NCBI GenBank assembly: GCA_015039465.1
Contig: MU130548.1
Span: forward strand, 288,947-352,946
Origin: Phlegmacium glaucopus
Taxonomy: Eukaryota; Basidiomycota; Agaricomycetes; Agaricales; Cortinariaceae
Direction: 5' to 3'
Length of the DNA stretch: 64,000 nt
The notes under the pieces were generated by a model. That model was not told the DNA's origin, ran no database searches, and saw nothing but the letters and a program-made list of their open reading frames with translations. Below are positions 22,775 to 36,390 of this stretch, one piece after another; position 1 is the first letter of the stretch, and the number at the start of each line of letters is the position of its first letter. The position numbers and the translations under genes were made by a program.

Positions 22775-23551
22775 AATATTCCTGTCATATTTTTCAAGTT
22801 TAGAATTTCCTTCGTCCTCTATGGTTATTTAATTGAAATCTGAGAAAAAAAGTGTACATGTACATCTTAACCGCCCACAGAAACCCTATAATTATTTATT
22901 TGGAAATTTTATATATATATTTGAACCTCGTTTTTCAGATTTTATGTTAATCAAAAAGATTTTTGTTCGCAGATCCAAACCAAAATAGTACAAGATCGAT
23001 CAACTATGATCGGGATGTCAATTAGGCTTAGCGCGGCTAAATTTAAACGTGTACCTTTTTCCAGGCTCCAATCTCTAGAAAAGCTGAGATGTGTTTATTA
23101 TTTACTATAGCTAGTAGTAGAAGAATACCACACATGCATCGTGTAAGATATGCGGATAAACTTGATTTGGGAATAGACAGATCCTGCCAGTAACCAAAAA
23201 ATTGGAGGACTTTCAATTTCACTGCTGCTAAGGGCTCGAGTCTGCGTAATCTGTAGAGAGATACTCTGGCATCCCTTGGAATGATAAGCGCCTAGATTGT
23301 CAGGGTTGGGAGAGTGAACTCCCAATCCAAGTACATCAAACTGAAAAAAGTATACAATTTTTTTTAAAACTCGTACATTGCATTGCATATTGTAGTTACA
23401 AACCACGACGTCTTTTCTATTATTCCGCACAAACGTCATTGGATACGCATATCATTAGATGAGATCTCATGAAGCCGGAATTCCACATTCCGCATGGAAT
23501 GTCGGCAGTGACGACGAAGAGGGAATGGAAGAGGGCGAAGGAGGGTACATT
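22775..23551. other. 777-bp convergent intergenic gap
   Basis: This is between two convergent genes, so 3' UTRs are expected. It is AT-rich. A 113-codon minus-strand frame at 23098-23439 has no family resemblance. Confidence 0.55.
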
Positions 23552-26500
23552 TCAGACGTACAACCAACATCCTAGTCCAGATGCCCATTCTGGGAGTTCC
23601 GCCACTGTGCTGGACACGAAAGAAGCACGTAAAGGGTCAAGATTGCTCGCCTTCTTCTCGTACCCATCCACGATCTCAGGTTGGGGCTGCTCTCTTGGTG
23701 TCGGAGTATCCGGTGGAGTCACTTGTCCAAAGTCTCCAGGTGGATGATGGAGTTGAGATCCACGATTTCGATGCTCAGCGTATGGCGACAAGATTCCAAG
23801 GCCATTCCCACCCACAGATGTAAGATAAGGCTGGAAGCTTTCGCGGATCAATACACTGATTAGATCCTGTAGCCGTTCATCTTCAAAGTCTTCCGAGCTG
23901 CGCGTCAGCCTCGTGTAGGATATGCAGCTCAAACGGCGTCTCTTACCATCAGGAATCAAAGTGACGGCACAACCACCCCCTCCTGCTCCAGTCAGCTTTG
24001 TACTCAGTCCAAAAGGTGTCCGTGTCTTTTCTTTGATAGTCTCCAACGTCGGATGCGAAACACCCAATGTAACAAGGTGTTGGTGGTTTTCGTCCATCAG
24101 AACCTATTCAACCATAAGCTCCGACATTCTGTATCGCAACGTCCATCGATGTACTTACAGACAGAGCGGATAACAGGGAATCGCGAGAGAGCTCCGGATC
24201 CGCCAGGGCTTTCCTCGCGTCGTCGCTGATACTCTGAATAGATTTCAGGATACCATTGACTAATTCTGGTTCCTGAAGAACAACTTAGTTGACAACCCAG
24301 TGTTTTTCACTGTCAACCCTCACATTTGCCTTCTTCTCACCAACACCAGCCACTAATTTCTTGGTATCTCGTGGTACCTTGGAATTAGTCAATAGGAACT
24401 TGAAAGATTTGAATCTGGGTAGTAGTTGGAACAAGATCGGAAATTCGTTAGGTGCGAATGGATTTGGAGGGTGGATAGCCGGAACTTACCCCTGAATTCC
24501 TTCCATTCCACTTTTCTTTCCAAATCCAGGACGTGTGTAGCACAACGCTCCACCATAGACAGCGACGCTGTTATCGACTCCACTGGGATTGCCGTGCAAA
24601 ATCTTTTCGGCTATGAAGGCCCATCGGTTGACCTCCTCCGCGATGGCAGGTGGGAGCGCCTGACGGTCTTGGTGAGAAACAGAATCAGATGACGAAGGGA
24701 CTGGAGGTTGAGGAATGCTGATCCGCCGATGCACGAGGAGTGATGCTGTAGCCGCACACACAGAAAAGGATGCTGAAGACCCCAAACCTGCTCCAACTGG
24801 CAGCGTTGCACGAGTAGTGAAATTGAACGTAGGGCTGTCATTGATGAGGTCAATTAAGAGTAATGAGGAGCAGGAATAACGACCCGCGGAGGACTCGAAC
24901 ACTCACCGGTTGTGACTCCCAGCCAAGATCATGTACAGATACAGGAACGCCAAACTACCCCCACGCATCGCCTTCTGCTCTTCAGTAAATTCATTTAAAA
25001 CTCTCTGATTTAGAGCATCCACTAATTGCTGATCGAGCTCCTCCGGATGTTCGTCACCGGGTACTACAGGTGTGACTGCATCCCAGGGCAGATTATCAAC
25101 GTTCCATTCGTGATGGAAGTTTTCCATATCCTGAAAATGAACTGAAATTTTGCCGTCGTTCCTGGGGCTTGTGAGCCCATAACACCGGAGGTCCACTGAA
25201 GCGGCGATGGCAGTCTGAGATCAAACAAAAAAAGGGGACAGGGTTAGTAAGGGATTCTCCACATACTATTACTCTTCATGAGACACTTTTGAGATGCCGG
25301 TGCAGGCGATCCCGGTTGTATGATCAATGAAGGCCCCAAGTAGGTCCATGAAAGCCTAACCGTAACTTGTACCTGTACCTGAAGGAAGGAAGTGACTCAC
25401 GATACCATGTACAACAGCATGCTCCCCGAATAATATGACCTTTCCTGGAGCACTGATGAACCATTCCTTCTCGTTAGCTCCATCAAGCTGCAGTTTCTGG
25501 ACAGCAAGAGCGAGGGCGTCATGGTCAGGAACTCTGACGTATTTGTTTTGTGAAGCGTCCAAAGTAATAGCGCCTGCATCAATGAGGGCTCTCTCGAGGT
25601 CATCAAGAAGATCATTAGGGTCCTCAATCCCAACACAGAGACGAATTAGATCTTCAGGCAGACCACGAGCTGCGCGTGTAGCAGCATCGATAGATGCATG
25701 TCTGAAGAGAGAGAAAAAGGTAGATTTTAGGACACGTCAGGGAAAGAGAATAAATCTTCAACTCACGACATCACACAGGGCATGCTGATCAGACTATTCA
25801 CGCAGCCAAAACTGACACTGATTCCCCATAGCCTCGTTCCGCCGACAATTTTTTCGCTAAGGTCTGTTTTCCCCGTCTTAAAACTCAGGACAGCACCGTT
25901 GCCGTCAGCAATCCTGTTATGAATTTCTCTTCCAGGGTGATTGGCGAGTCCTGGGTAGTGAACGGGGAATCCAAGGCCATCGAGATATTCCGCGACTAAC
26001 TGAGCTGTGGCTTGTTGTCTGTCCATGCGCAGGGCAAGGGTTTTGATTCCACGAAGCAGTAAAAAGGAGTCCATTGGCGTTAAAGCATTTCCAACAGCGT
26101 TAATCGTGAACGCCAATTTTTTAGCCAGATCATCGCGGTTGCACGTTACGACGCCGGCCATCAGATCGTGATGACCACTCAAGTACTTTGTCGCACTGTC
26201 ATATACAATATCTGCGCCGTGTTCCAGTGGTCGTTGGAGATAAGGGCTCATCATGGTGTTGTCGACCACAATGATAGCATCTGGGGCGCCCTCTTTTACA
26301 TCTTTACTGATCGTAGCGATATCTACTACTTTGAGGAGGGGGTTTGTGGGCGATTCAAGAAGGACCATAGCAGTTTTGGTCGGATGGATGTATTGACGAA
26401 GAGACGTAGGGTCGGTGGTATCGACATGGTGGATGGTAACTCCAATATGGGTTCGGATATAGGTCAGCAAACGGTTGGTCCCTCCGTAGAGGTCGTCGCC

Positions 26501-26903
26501 GGCAATGACTTCGTCTCCTGGTTTTAGCAGGCGTAAAATGACATCTAGAGCTGCCATTCCAGAGGATACGACAAATGCGTTAGCAGCAGATGAAATCTTG
26601 GCAACATGATGTTCTGCAGATTGATCTCATGAGGAATTACGACCGTCGAGGCAAGATAAAGATTGTACCAAGATGACTTCGTGTTGGATTCCCGCTTCTT
26701 GAATAGTCATACTCCCCACCAAGACCTTTAAAGGTCGCTGTTTGGTAGATGGGTACAGAGCTACTGCCGTACTGATCCTTCATATCTGGGTTCTCCACAG
26801 TCGCGCACAAGGTTGAGAACCGATATTGTTTACGAGGCCTAAAGGGAGATTCGGGTTCTGGAGTGGGGAGGTCATGTAGTGGCAATTTTCCAGTGGGCGC
26901 CAT
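23552..26903 (-). CDS. Cystathionine beta-lyase / mevalonate kinase fusion (9 exons, 911 aa)
   Basis: Exons (high to low): 26903-26669, 26613-25767, 25701-25401, 25214-24907, 24834-24490, 24414-24324, 24272-24159, 24103-23947, 23889-23552. Residues ~1-435 are a PLP-dependent Cys/Met enzyme: YDYSRSGNPTRSHLE, PLP lysine in DSATKYLSGHH (K221), RLCVGIEDPNDLLDDLERAL. Residues ~437-911 are a GHMP kinase: APGKVILFGEHA (from 445), PVGAGLGSSAS, ERG12-type NPSGVDNSV, LTGAGGGGCAVTL. The domains meet inside one exon (25401-25701) with no stop and no Met. If real, one polypeptide carries methionine-pathway lyase and ATP:mevalonate phosphotransferase activities. The ninth-exon junction (57-bp intron) could also be read through in frame. 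Confidence 0.85.
25215..25400 (-). other. Unusually long intron just after the fusion junction
   Basis: This is a 186-bp intron (GTGAGT...CTCAG) between HAVVHGI and TAIAASVDLR. The other introns of this gene are 51-75 bp. It directly follows the exon holding the lyase-kinase junction. Confidence 0.7.
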
Positions 26904-27035
26904 GCTTGAGTGTACAAGGTATTATTGGAAGAAGATGTTCTCATACGATTTTTATCAGCACCAAGGATGGCGTGCTATACCTCACACGAGACAAATTCGG
27001 CCGAAACGATAACAACGTCCAACAAACTCTGCTTG

Positions 27036-27719
27036 ATGCCACCAAAAAGAGGGAGGGAACAGCGTAGGTATTCACGATAATATCGGACAAGCTACAAAAC
27101 CCTTTCTTAATTCGCAGTTTCACGACAGAGTGCTGCCGTTGTCCAAACGCTAGCACCCGAAGTCATTGCAAAGCGGACAAAGCGCCACCTTGATGAACTA
27201 GAGGCACGGATGCGATAACATCATTATTGTTGGAAACACAACTAATCCCAGAAAGTAGAGGTCTAACTATGCTGAGCCTGCTCTTTTAGCAGGAGACGAA
27301 GATGAAGACGGCGGTGGTAAATACTCCAAAGGGCGTGGACGCCAAACGATATCAGACAAACGAAATCTCAATATTCTCGGTACCTCGCCAGCTGCAAGAA
27401 AGAAAAAGTCGACTATGAATGTTCGTACAGCGTTACTTTACCGCAAGAACTTGGCTACTTTGATTGAGGAATCTGTATGACTTTGAAGGCTTTATTTAAC
27501 GCAGCTAATATGATTTCCCAGAGCATCGCGTCCCTGCCATCTAGTGCACCGACATATCTGACAGCTGGTGCACCTCCTTCGGTGTACCCACCGCGTATGA
27601 TCTGTTCTGTCTGTGGTTACTGGGGATTGTACAAATGTCGGCGATGTGCGATGCCATACTGTGATCGTAATTGTGAGGGAGTGCACGCTGAGACGCGATG
27701 CGAACGACGTGTGGTGTAG
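27036..27719 (+). CDS. VPS71: VPS71/ZNHIT1-like zinc-finger HIT protein (175 aa)
   Basis: Exons 27036-27063, 27118-27203, 27259-27474, 27522-27719. Family blocks are QTLAPEVIAKRTKRHLDELE, MNVRTALLYRKNLATLIEES, SAPTYLTAGAPPSVYPPR, then the HIT zinc finger CSVCGYWGLYKCRRC with CDRNC, H and final C (HAETRCERRVV at the C-terminus). This is a subunit of the SWR1 complex, which deposits histone H2A.Z. The second intron (27204-27258) must use a GC donor (GAG|GCACGG) because no GT occurs before the stop codon; the spliced product restores LERSNYAEPA. The start was chosen from the short first exon MPPKRGREQ. Confidence 0.85.
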
Positions 27720-27802
27720 TTGATATTGTTGTCACTTAGTTGTACCATCGGCCGATGGAGACTTGAATAAAAAAAAAATGATCGATTTTCAAATTCTCCA
27801 AA

Positions 27803-29637
<1,835 letters not shown>

Positions 29638-30175
29638 GCCATCTATGATCCCTATTACTAACCCCTTATGTTTTTCCTAGGATGATGTCCGAGACATTCT
29701 CCTCGGAGGACCTTTGGCAGAGAAAGCGAAAATATTCTTGTATTTCTAATTCCCCCCCAAAAAACCCCCCCAAGGTCTTCTAGGACATTGGCCACTTTCT
29801 TTTATCTTTATTCATGTCCACCATAAGTATATATCCCCGGATTTATTGATGACCTACTAAAAATGTTACATTTGATACGAATTCCATTCTTGCTAGGCCT
29901 TTGGATCCTTAAGACAGCATGTGAAAGTTGATTTTGGCTATCGATACAGCTGGCAAAGAACGGTACACTAATCGATTGAAAGCTATAAGATAATAGAGAG
30001 GGTGGTAATGTGGTCACAGCGAAAAGCGAGAAGAACCAGTAACAGGTACAAAAAAAAATACAGAGGAAAGTCCGTGGGTACAGAAATCGACCAGTGAAAA
30101 TGCAAAACAGTCCAACATTACATACTAATGCGTAGAAGGTTCAAAGCAATAAAATCAATGATGGATCCACGATTG
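29638..30175. other. 538-bp convergent intergenic gap
   Basis: 3' regions of two convergent genes. C- and A-rich homopolymer runs (about 29750-29775) are present. No gene is seen. Confidence 0.6.
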
Positions 30176-33100
30176 TCATGATACTCCGAGTCTGTGAAAC
30201 ATATCGTCGAGTGTTTTAAATGCGACTGGTTTGACAAGGCTTCATTCATATACTTTCAGCGTTTTACTAAGAAGGAAACAAATGAGTCGCTTACTATCCG
30301 TCAACGCCAGCGTCAAATGCTCGTCTTTTGTCCTCCAAAGATGACATGCCGGTGAGAGCTAAAATTCGAGCTCGTGGAGAGTCTCCAGTGGTCTGTTGAT
30401 CAGATTCTAGCCTTCGTATCTCCATCGTAGCCCCAACACCTGGTTAAATTTCAGTTATTGTCAAATGTGTGTTCATAAAGACGAACCGTCCAGTACTGGC
30501 ATCGAAAGGTCTAGAAGAACGACGCTGGCGAAAAGAAAAGGAAATCAACAAAGCTGATTAACGAAGTGACGATCGACTTACTCAAATGGCCCTTCCTTCT
30601 CATAGACATCAACACCATCACGCCCATCAACCGCAGATCGGAAGTCATAACCCTAACATGTAAGATTTAGCACCCAGAAATGCTAGAGAAAAATAGAACC
30701 CCTTACTTTGTTTGATAGCCACTTGATTCTGGAAGCGCACGGAGTCAGAACGCATAGAAATTTCAGGGGGCATAAAATCCTTACAGTAAATTTCGAAGAA
30801 TACCATTATCTTCTACCACCAACACTCGGAAACGACGTTCGGAGTCAAGGGTACCGACCGAGGACCTGAGTAATGTTCCACCAGAGCCTAAAGTTATCGT
30901 CGGCACAGGGGTGTCCGGATCGACTGTCTCAACTGATTTCGAAGTAGGGGATAATAGCCGCTGTATCGCAGGAAGAGGATGGGCCGTCGATGAACGAGGG
31001 GTCATTCCAGGTCGCGACTTAATGTACGTCTCATCTGTGTTATGCCGAGGAATGCTGGATCCAGACATAGATCGTTCTCTTGCATCGGTAGGTCCATGGC
31101 CAATGTCTCTATTCCAGGACGTCGTGGGTGATGGACTGCGAGACTGGCCGATTTTAAGTGCATGAATGCATAATTTCAGGATTATGCGTAGTCGAGAGGG
31201 GCCACCGGGTTTATAAAGTATTCGACAGAATCCGCCAATACGTTCATATTCGCTGGCGATTGACATGATGGTAGGATCCCCTCGTGCGGCGGAAAGGAAG
31301 ATGAATGGGCGGCTGGTGTCTCGACGTTCAGTGGCAGCAACGATTGGGGCTCGATCATCATTCAAGATGATGATGTCACCATCATTCACCACTTCGAATC
31401 CCCACCAGGTTGTCAGATAGTTTAGAGTAGTATCGTAGAGCAATTTGATTCCTTTGTGAGTGTTGTCAAACCCAACCAACGAGACAGTTGGAAGTGGATT
31501 CTTGCTGTCAACGTCTTGGAATGACTGCGTGTCTTGTTCCTGTGGTCCGTTAAACGCATTCTCAGCAAGAAATGCCACCTTGATCTCTGTTCCGACACCT
31601 TCCTCGCTCCAAACATCGACCGTACCATCGACATTCTCCGATGTGATAATACTGTTGACGATAGCAAGACCAAGACCTGTGCCAGCCTGGAGTGGATTTT
31701 CTTGCGAAAATGGATGAAAAAGGTGGTTCTAAAATCAACTTGTGTGTGAGACTAGAAAAATCTCCTTGCAAATCTCCACCTATACCTTCAAGAAGTTTTG
31801 GCTGATACCCTAAAGAATCACATCGTCAATATGACGTATGGTACCAATGAGAAACTATCTATATCTACCTTTCCAGTATCAAACACCGCAAGTTCAACTT
31901 TGACCCTGTCCGGAGGATCATCATCTCCATGAGGTAATTGGCGTAGTAAAACATGTACATATCCATCCTAGTCATAATCCAGATTAGTGAAAAACGGCGT
32001 TTGGACTAAAGTTTCAACTCATACACTTGTGAACTTCAAGCTATTCCCAAAAAGATTCATCAAAACTCGACGGATACCGCCCTTCTCACATTTCAATGAC
32101 CATCCCTGCAAACAAATAAAAAGGCAATGCAGTGCAAATTGATTAGCGCCTTTCAATTTTCATCAAATGGAAACGATTAAACTTTACCTCCGGGCGATAT
32201 CCGATATCGACAACGGTTTCGACATGCTTTCTGCGCGTGGCAAAAGCGGATCCGTGATCTTCGTTCGGAGGCGCATATACACTACCTATGCCAGAGTCCC
32301 CCATAGCTGTGCGTGCCCGGTGGCCGATCCAACATCCATCAATAGCTTCTTCGACCAGTTGCATCAGGTCTACCCTGGAAACGTTACCAATTAATGAGAT
32401 ACCGAACTCTCCAGAAAGAGTGAAGAAAAAAACATACTGCGTGCGTACAATGACATTCTCAACACCTCCGCTTTTACTATTTCCGCTCAACTTAGTGAAA
32501 TCAAGAACGTGGTTGACGGTTTCAACCAAGGAGGTTCCACAAGCCCGTACAGTCTGCAAAAACGATGCTTGTGAATGACTCAACGGACTTTCACTGAGGA
32601 GTTCGGCAGCTGCCAATATCTGCCGGCAACTTGGGTTAGAAGTATGAAAAACACAGATGATGTCGTACAAACCCCGTGTAGAGGCGTGCGTAGCTCGTGT
32701 GAGATGCTAAAAAAATGTCAAAAGCTTCAAATCATGGGTGGTAGCAGGAAGAACATGCCGCTTACTTGGAAATGAAAAGGCCTTTAGCTTTGTCAGCCAA
32801 AATCATCCGGCGTTTCAGCACAGCAGATAAGATAATAACGCCTGCAAAATGGATGAGCGCGATTCAGGAAAGGCAGCGATAAGAATACCTATAGCTCGTA
32901 AATAAGAAAGCTCATGACCTTCCAACTAATTAACAGCAGGAATAAGCAATGTAGGGTAATTGAAAAGATCAAGGCATACAAATCTTTTTGCATGATCATT
33001 TGCATTATATGCGCAGAGTAAGGCAAATGGTCTCTTGTCGATATTATAGATCGGTACCGCTGCATCAATCAATAAAATTTAATTTGGATGTGTCAAATAA

Positions 33101-36100
33101 AAAAAAACCTACTCAGCGCATATTGAACATGGGTTGGCAAAAAAGGCTTCAGACTAATAGGTATGATACCTTCCGAGACCCTGCCATCAGGGTATTTAGC
33201 GAAAAATGAGTTGAGTTTATGATACTCCTCTGTCGTCAACTGTCGTTTCGTCATGTCCATGTTTGGATCACCGTGATGCATCGTGACAGATACACTGCCT
33301 TCAACACTCATTGTTTCTAACACCTCACAATGAGAGATATCCATGACTATGACACCTTCGACATCCAAAGTCCGCTTAACAAGTTTAGCTGCACGATCAT
33401 ATACTCTGTCCATAGAAGATCCAACAATAAGGTCAGGCTGATCATCTTGGTGCACCTCAGTGTCGATCTCCAAGCACTCTCGACTAAATTGTTCCATCTA
33501 AGGGGGGATAAATAAAACGAAGATGGCCTGGAAGTTAGCTGAGAAACTTGCCGAATCTTGTATACGGTCTCGTATTCGTAGCTGTATCTTATCTCTCCAA
33601 AGTTCCATCTCGCGCATTGCGATAGCCTGCTCACGAAAACTCAATTAGGAGGGGGAAAAAAGGAGGAAAATATGAAATGTACTCGCCGCAAATTCCTTGA
33701 GAGTATGTCGTTGCCTGGGAGAAAACTCTTCTCGAGGTTGATCATCTATGACAGCAAGTCTGAGAGACACTCGTTCATCTCACGCCCTTTACTGGTCAAA
33801 GCCCAGGAAGACGACTCACGTTCCAATATTAAATCCATCTTGGGTGCGCAACGGCGCTCCAGCGTAAAAACGTATATGGGGAGGACCAACAGTCAAGGGC
33901 TATCTCGCATTCAGTCATCACGTTCAAAAATTCCATAAAAATCATTGACACACATTCTTCGCAAATCGCCAGTCTCTATGGGCGTCCAATATCACAGTCG
34001 GCTCATCGCCTCTATTATTTATTGAGATTCATGCTCTAACGAGAATTGTGGGCTGCCAAAATTGGATACGCACTGCTGTAATATAGCATGTCCACAAAAT
34101 GAGTGCGCTCTTGCGCACCTAGGTGTTTTGAGCCCCCCTGCAATGAGGACATTGTATATATAAGATGAAAAAGCCCTTGGAATGTATGGAGCTCACATTC
34201 CGATTTAAACCACCTGTATGTTCAAAAAAAGTAAGTTTCATATTCATGCAAAGCGCAAAGCAAACAGCGATGCCTACTGCTCATTGCTATCAATTAGCGA
34301 AATCATCACGCCTTTCGTATTGAACACCAGCTTCGCCAGATGAGCAATACGGTCAAAGTTCATGTCTGGACCCGTGTTCCAGATATTAAATCTATAAGGG
34401 AAAATGAAATCGGTTAAATTACATGATGACGATGAGTATGTGAAACAGAAAAAGGTAGCAAGTAGAAACAGAATCACTTGTACAATGCTCGTCGCCGCTC
34501 CAACTCGTCCGGTGGATTAGGAGGAGCAAGATACTCTAGCGCTGTGAACATTTGTTCTTCTTTCGCTGCTCGCCCCAATTTTAAAGGGGCGATGTTGGGT
34601 GGTAATCTCGCTCCTACGAAAGGCGCTTGCGGAGGCGACGAAACCGGAAGAGGGGAGGACGTCTGCCTCGTTAGACAAACCCTTCTAGGAAGGGTAGGTA
34701 CAGATGCCGTACCTTCCCCAGTTCTAGTGTTCTCAATGTCGTCGCGCGATATGAGTGGAGGCGGCACTAATGCGGCTTCTGGTTGTATAAGTGGCGACAC
34801 GTCACCGAAGTAATCCGTTTGTGCGACAACATCTCCATGGCAATGGGTTGGCGCTGGTACGGACGCTGGTATGGCAGATGCCAACAATGCTACTGGAATT
34901 GGATGGTTAGACCGTGTAGGTGGCTCCAGGGTAACTCTTAAGGCCGAACCGCTTGTAGGCATGTGTGTCATCACTGGTTGAGTGGCAAGCGGGGTATCAG
35001 GCGGGCTTGCAAGGATTGTTACTAATTGCGTTGGACTGGTGCTATGAGTAGTGGCCCCGTGATCAATGTCAGTGGTCCCTCGCCAGAAATCCATTAACCT
35101 AGATTTTCTGTTGCTACTGGCGTTTGGAGGACAAGTAATATTGGCAATTAAATCTTGAGAATGGGACCCAGGAATGGCGGCCATGACTCCACGCATTGGG
35201 TCCGAAAGTTCATGTTCAGGGGAAGGGAGTGCCAAAGGAGATATATCAACGCAAGCAGCTGCCCAGCGCATCGTCGCTACAGTAGCTTGAAGGTCAGTAT
35301 TGACTACCGAGGGAGTTAGAATCTGGTTTTGATTTGCTGTCGGTAAGGAAGTGTGCATTGAATTACGCATTACATGGGAAGAGGGTAGCTGAGGGAGTGA
35401 GGAAAGATGTGTTTTGATCAAAGGAGAAGCGGAAACGTAGAGTCCAGATGACGATGATGAGGGTATCATAGACATTGATCTGTCGTCGGTTTTGGATGAA
35501 TTACGGACGGAATTATTTTCTCTGGAAGCCCGCGGGGATTCACATATTTCGGACAAAGCCTCTAGAGACATGTCGGAATCGATAGATTTCAAAGGTACGG
35601 TGCAAGAGTAGCGTAAAGACTCCGACAAAATTTGTTGACACGTTTTTGGAGGATTTGGCGTTTTCTGAGGATCCCACCGACCGGAAGCATAGACGGTTAT
35701 GAAAGTTGCCCAATCGCAGTCAGATTCTGAATGGTTTGAAAGGGGTTTATCCGCTGTGCTGGATGCCATAAAGGAGTGGTCACCCAACGAAACACCAATA
35801 GAATCTGGAGGGGTTGAGTTATGGTTTGTGGTATACAAGTGGCAAGCATACTGAATGACAAGCTAATATCCGTGTCATCTTCGAGGACAGTTTGCATTTT
35901 ACGAGATACATCTTCTTCCGAAGTGAATGATGGGTTGACATCAACTAGTGGTTTCAAAGATATGGCCGGTGCTGTGTGAAGAGAAGGAAGTAGAGGCCAA
36001 TCATCTCCCGAAGGAGCGGTAGATGGTCTGTTTGACTTGCGAGATGAAGAGCGCTTTTGGATCATGTAGCCAGTAATATGAGCGCGATCTGTTGAGGACT

Positions 36101-36176
36101 CTGTGTGTAAAGGAGTATGAAAGGCAGATTCTGAGATAGGCTGTATCGACTCGGAGGGCCCATCGATTTGGTGCAT
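30176..36176 (-). CDS. GAF-domain hybrid histidine kinase (~25 exons, about 1,500 aa)
   Basis: Exon 1 is 36176-35910, exon 2 35850-34478; about 23 small exons follow to the stop at 30176-30178. The first ~540 residues are Ser/Pro/Thr-rich and disordered. Next is a GAF-like region (FNIWNTGPDMNFDRIAHLAK, RFYAGAPLRTQDGFNIG), a linker (AIAMREMELWRDKIQLR), HisKA with the phospho-acceptor His (ISHELRTPLHGILAAAELL), HATPase (N-box LMNLFGNSLKF, DTGKGIS, GTGLGLAIV) and a C-terminal receiver (VVEDN, phospho-acceptor Asp in LLDLSMPVLDG, ALTG, LVKP). All key residues are present. It should feed a phosphorelay, probably via Ypd1. The ligand of the GAF domain is unknown. Two introns use GC donors (33627-33686 and 33498-33551). 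Confidence 0.88.
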
Positions 36177-36390
36177 GAAAACCTAAGGTGAGAGCATTGG
36201 CGGTTAGCAGTGGAGTAACAACATCAATACACCAAATCCGTCACAACCTCTCTCGGCATACTCCGATATCGTGAGAAATATGACGTCACCACCGCATGCA
36301 ACCACACACACACACTTGTTGAATTACCGGTGTTTCACTGGAAACTAAATTACCAAACCTAGTAAAGATGCCCAATTTACAACCCACTAT

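Noticed and set aside
23890..23946. Read-through of a 57-bp stretch as coding in the kinase C-terminus
   Set aside because: It has good splice signals and its removal restores the family's spacing; but since it is a multiple of three, a retained form cannot be excluded.
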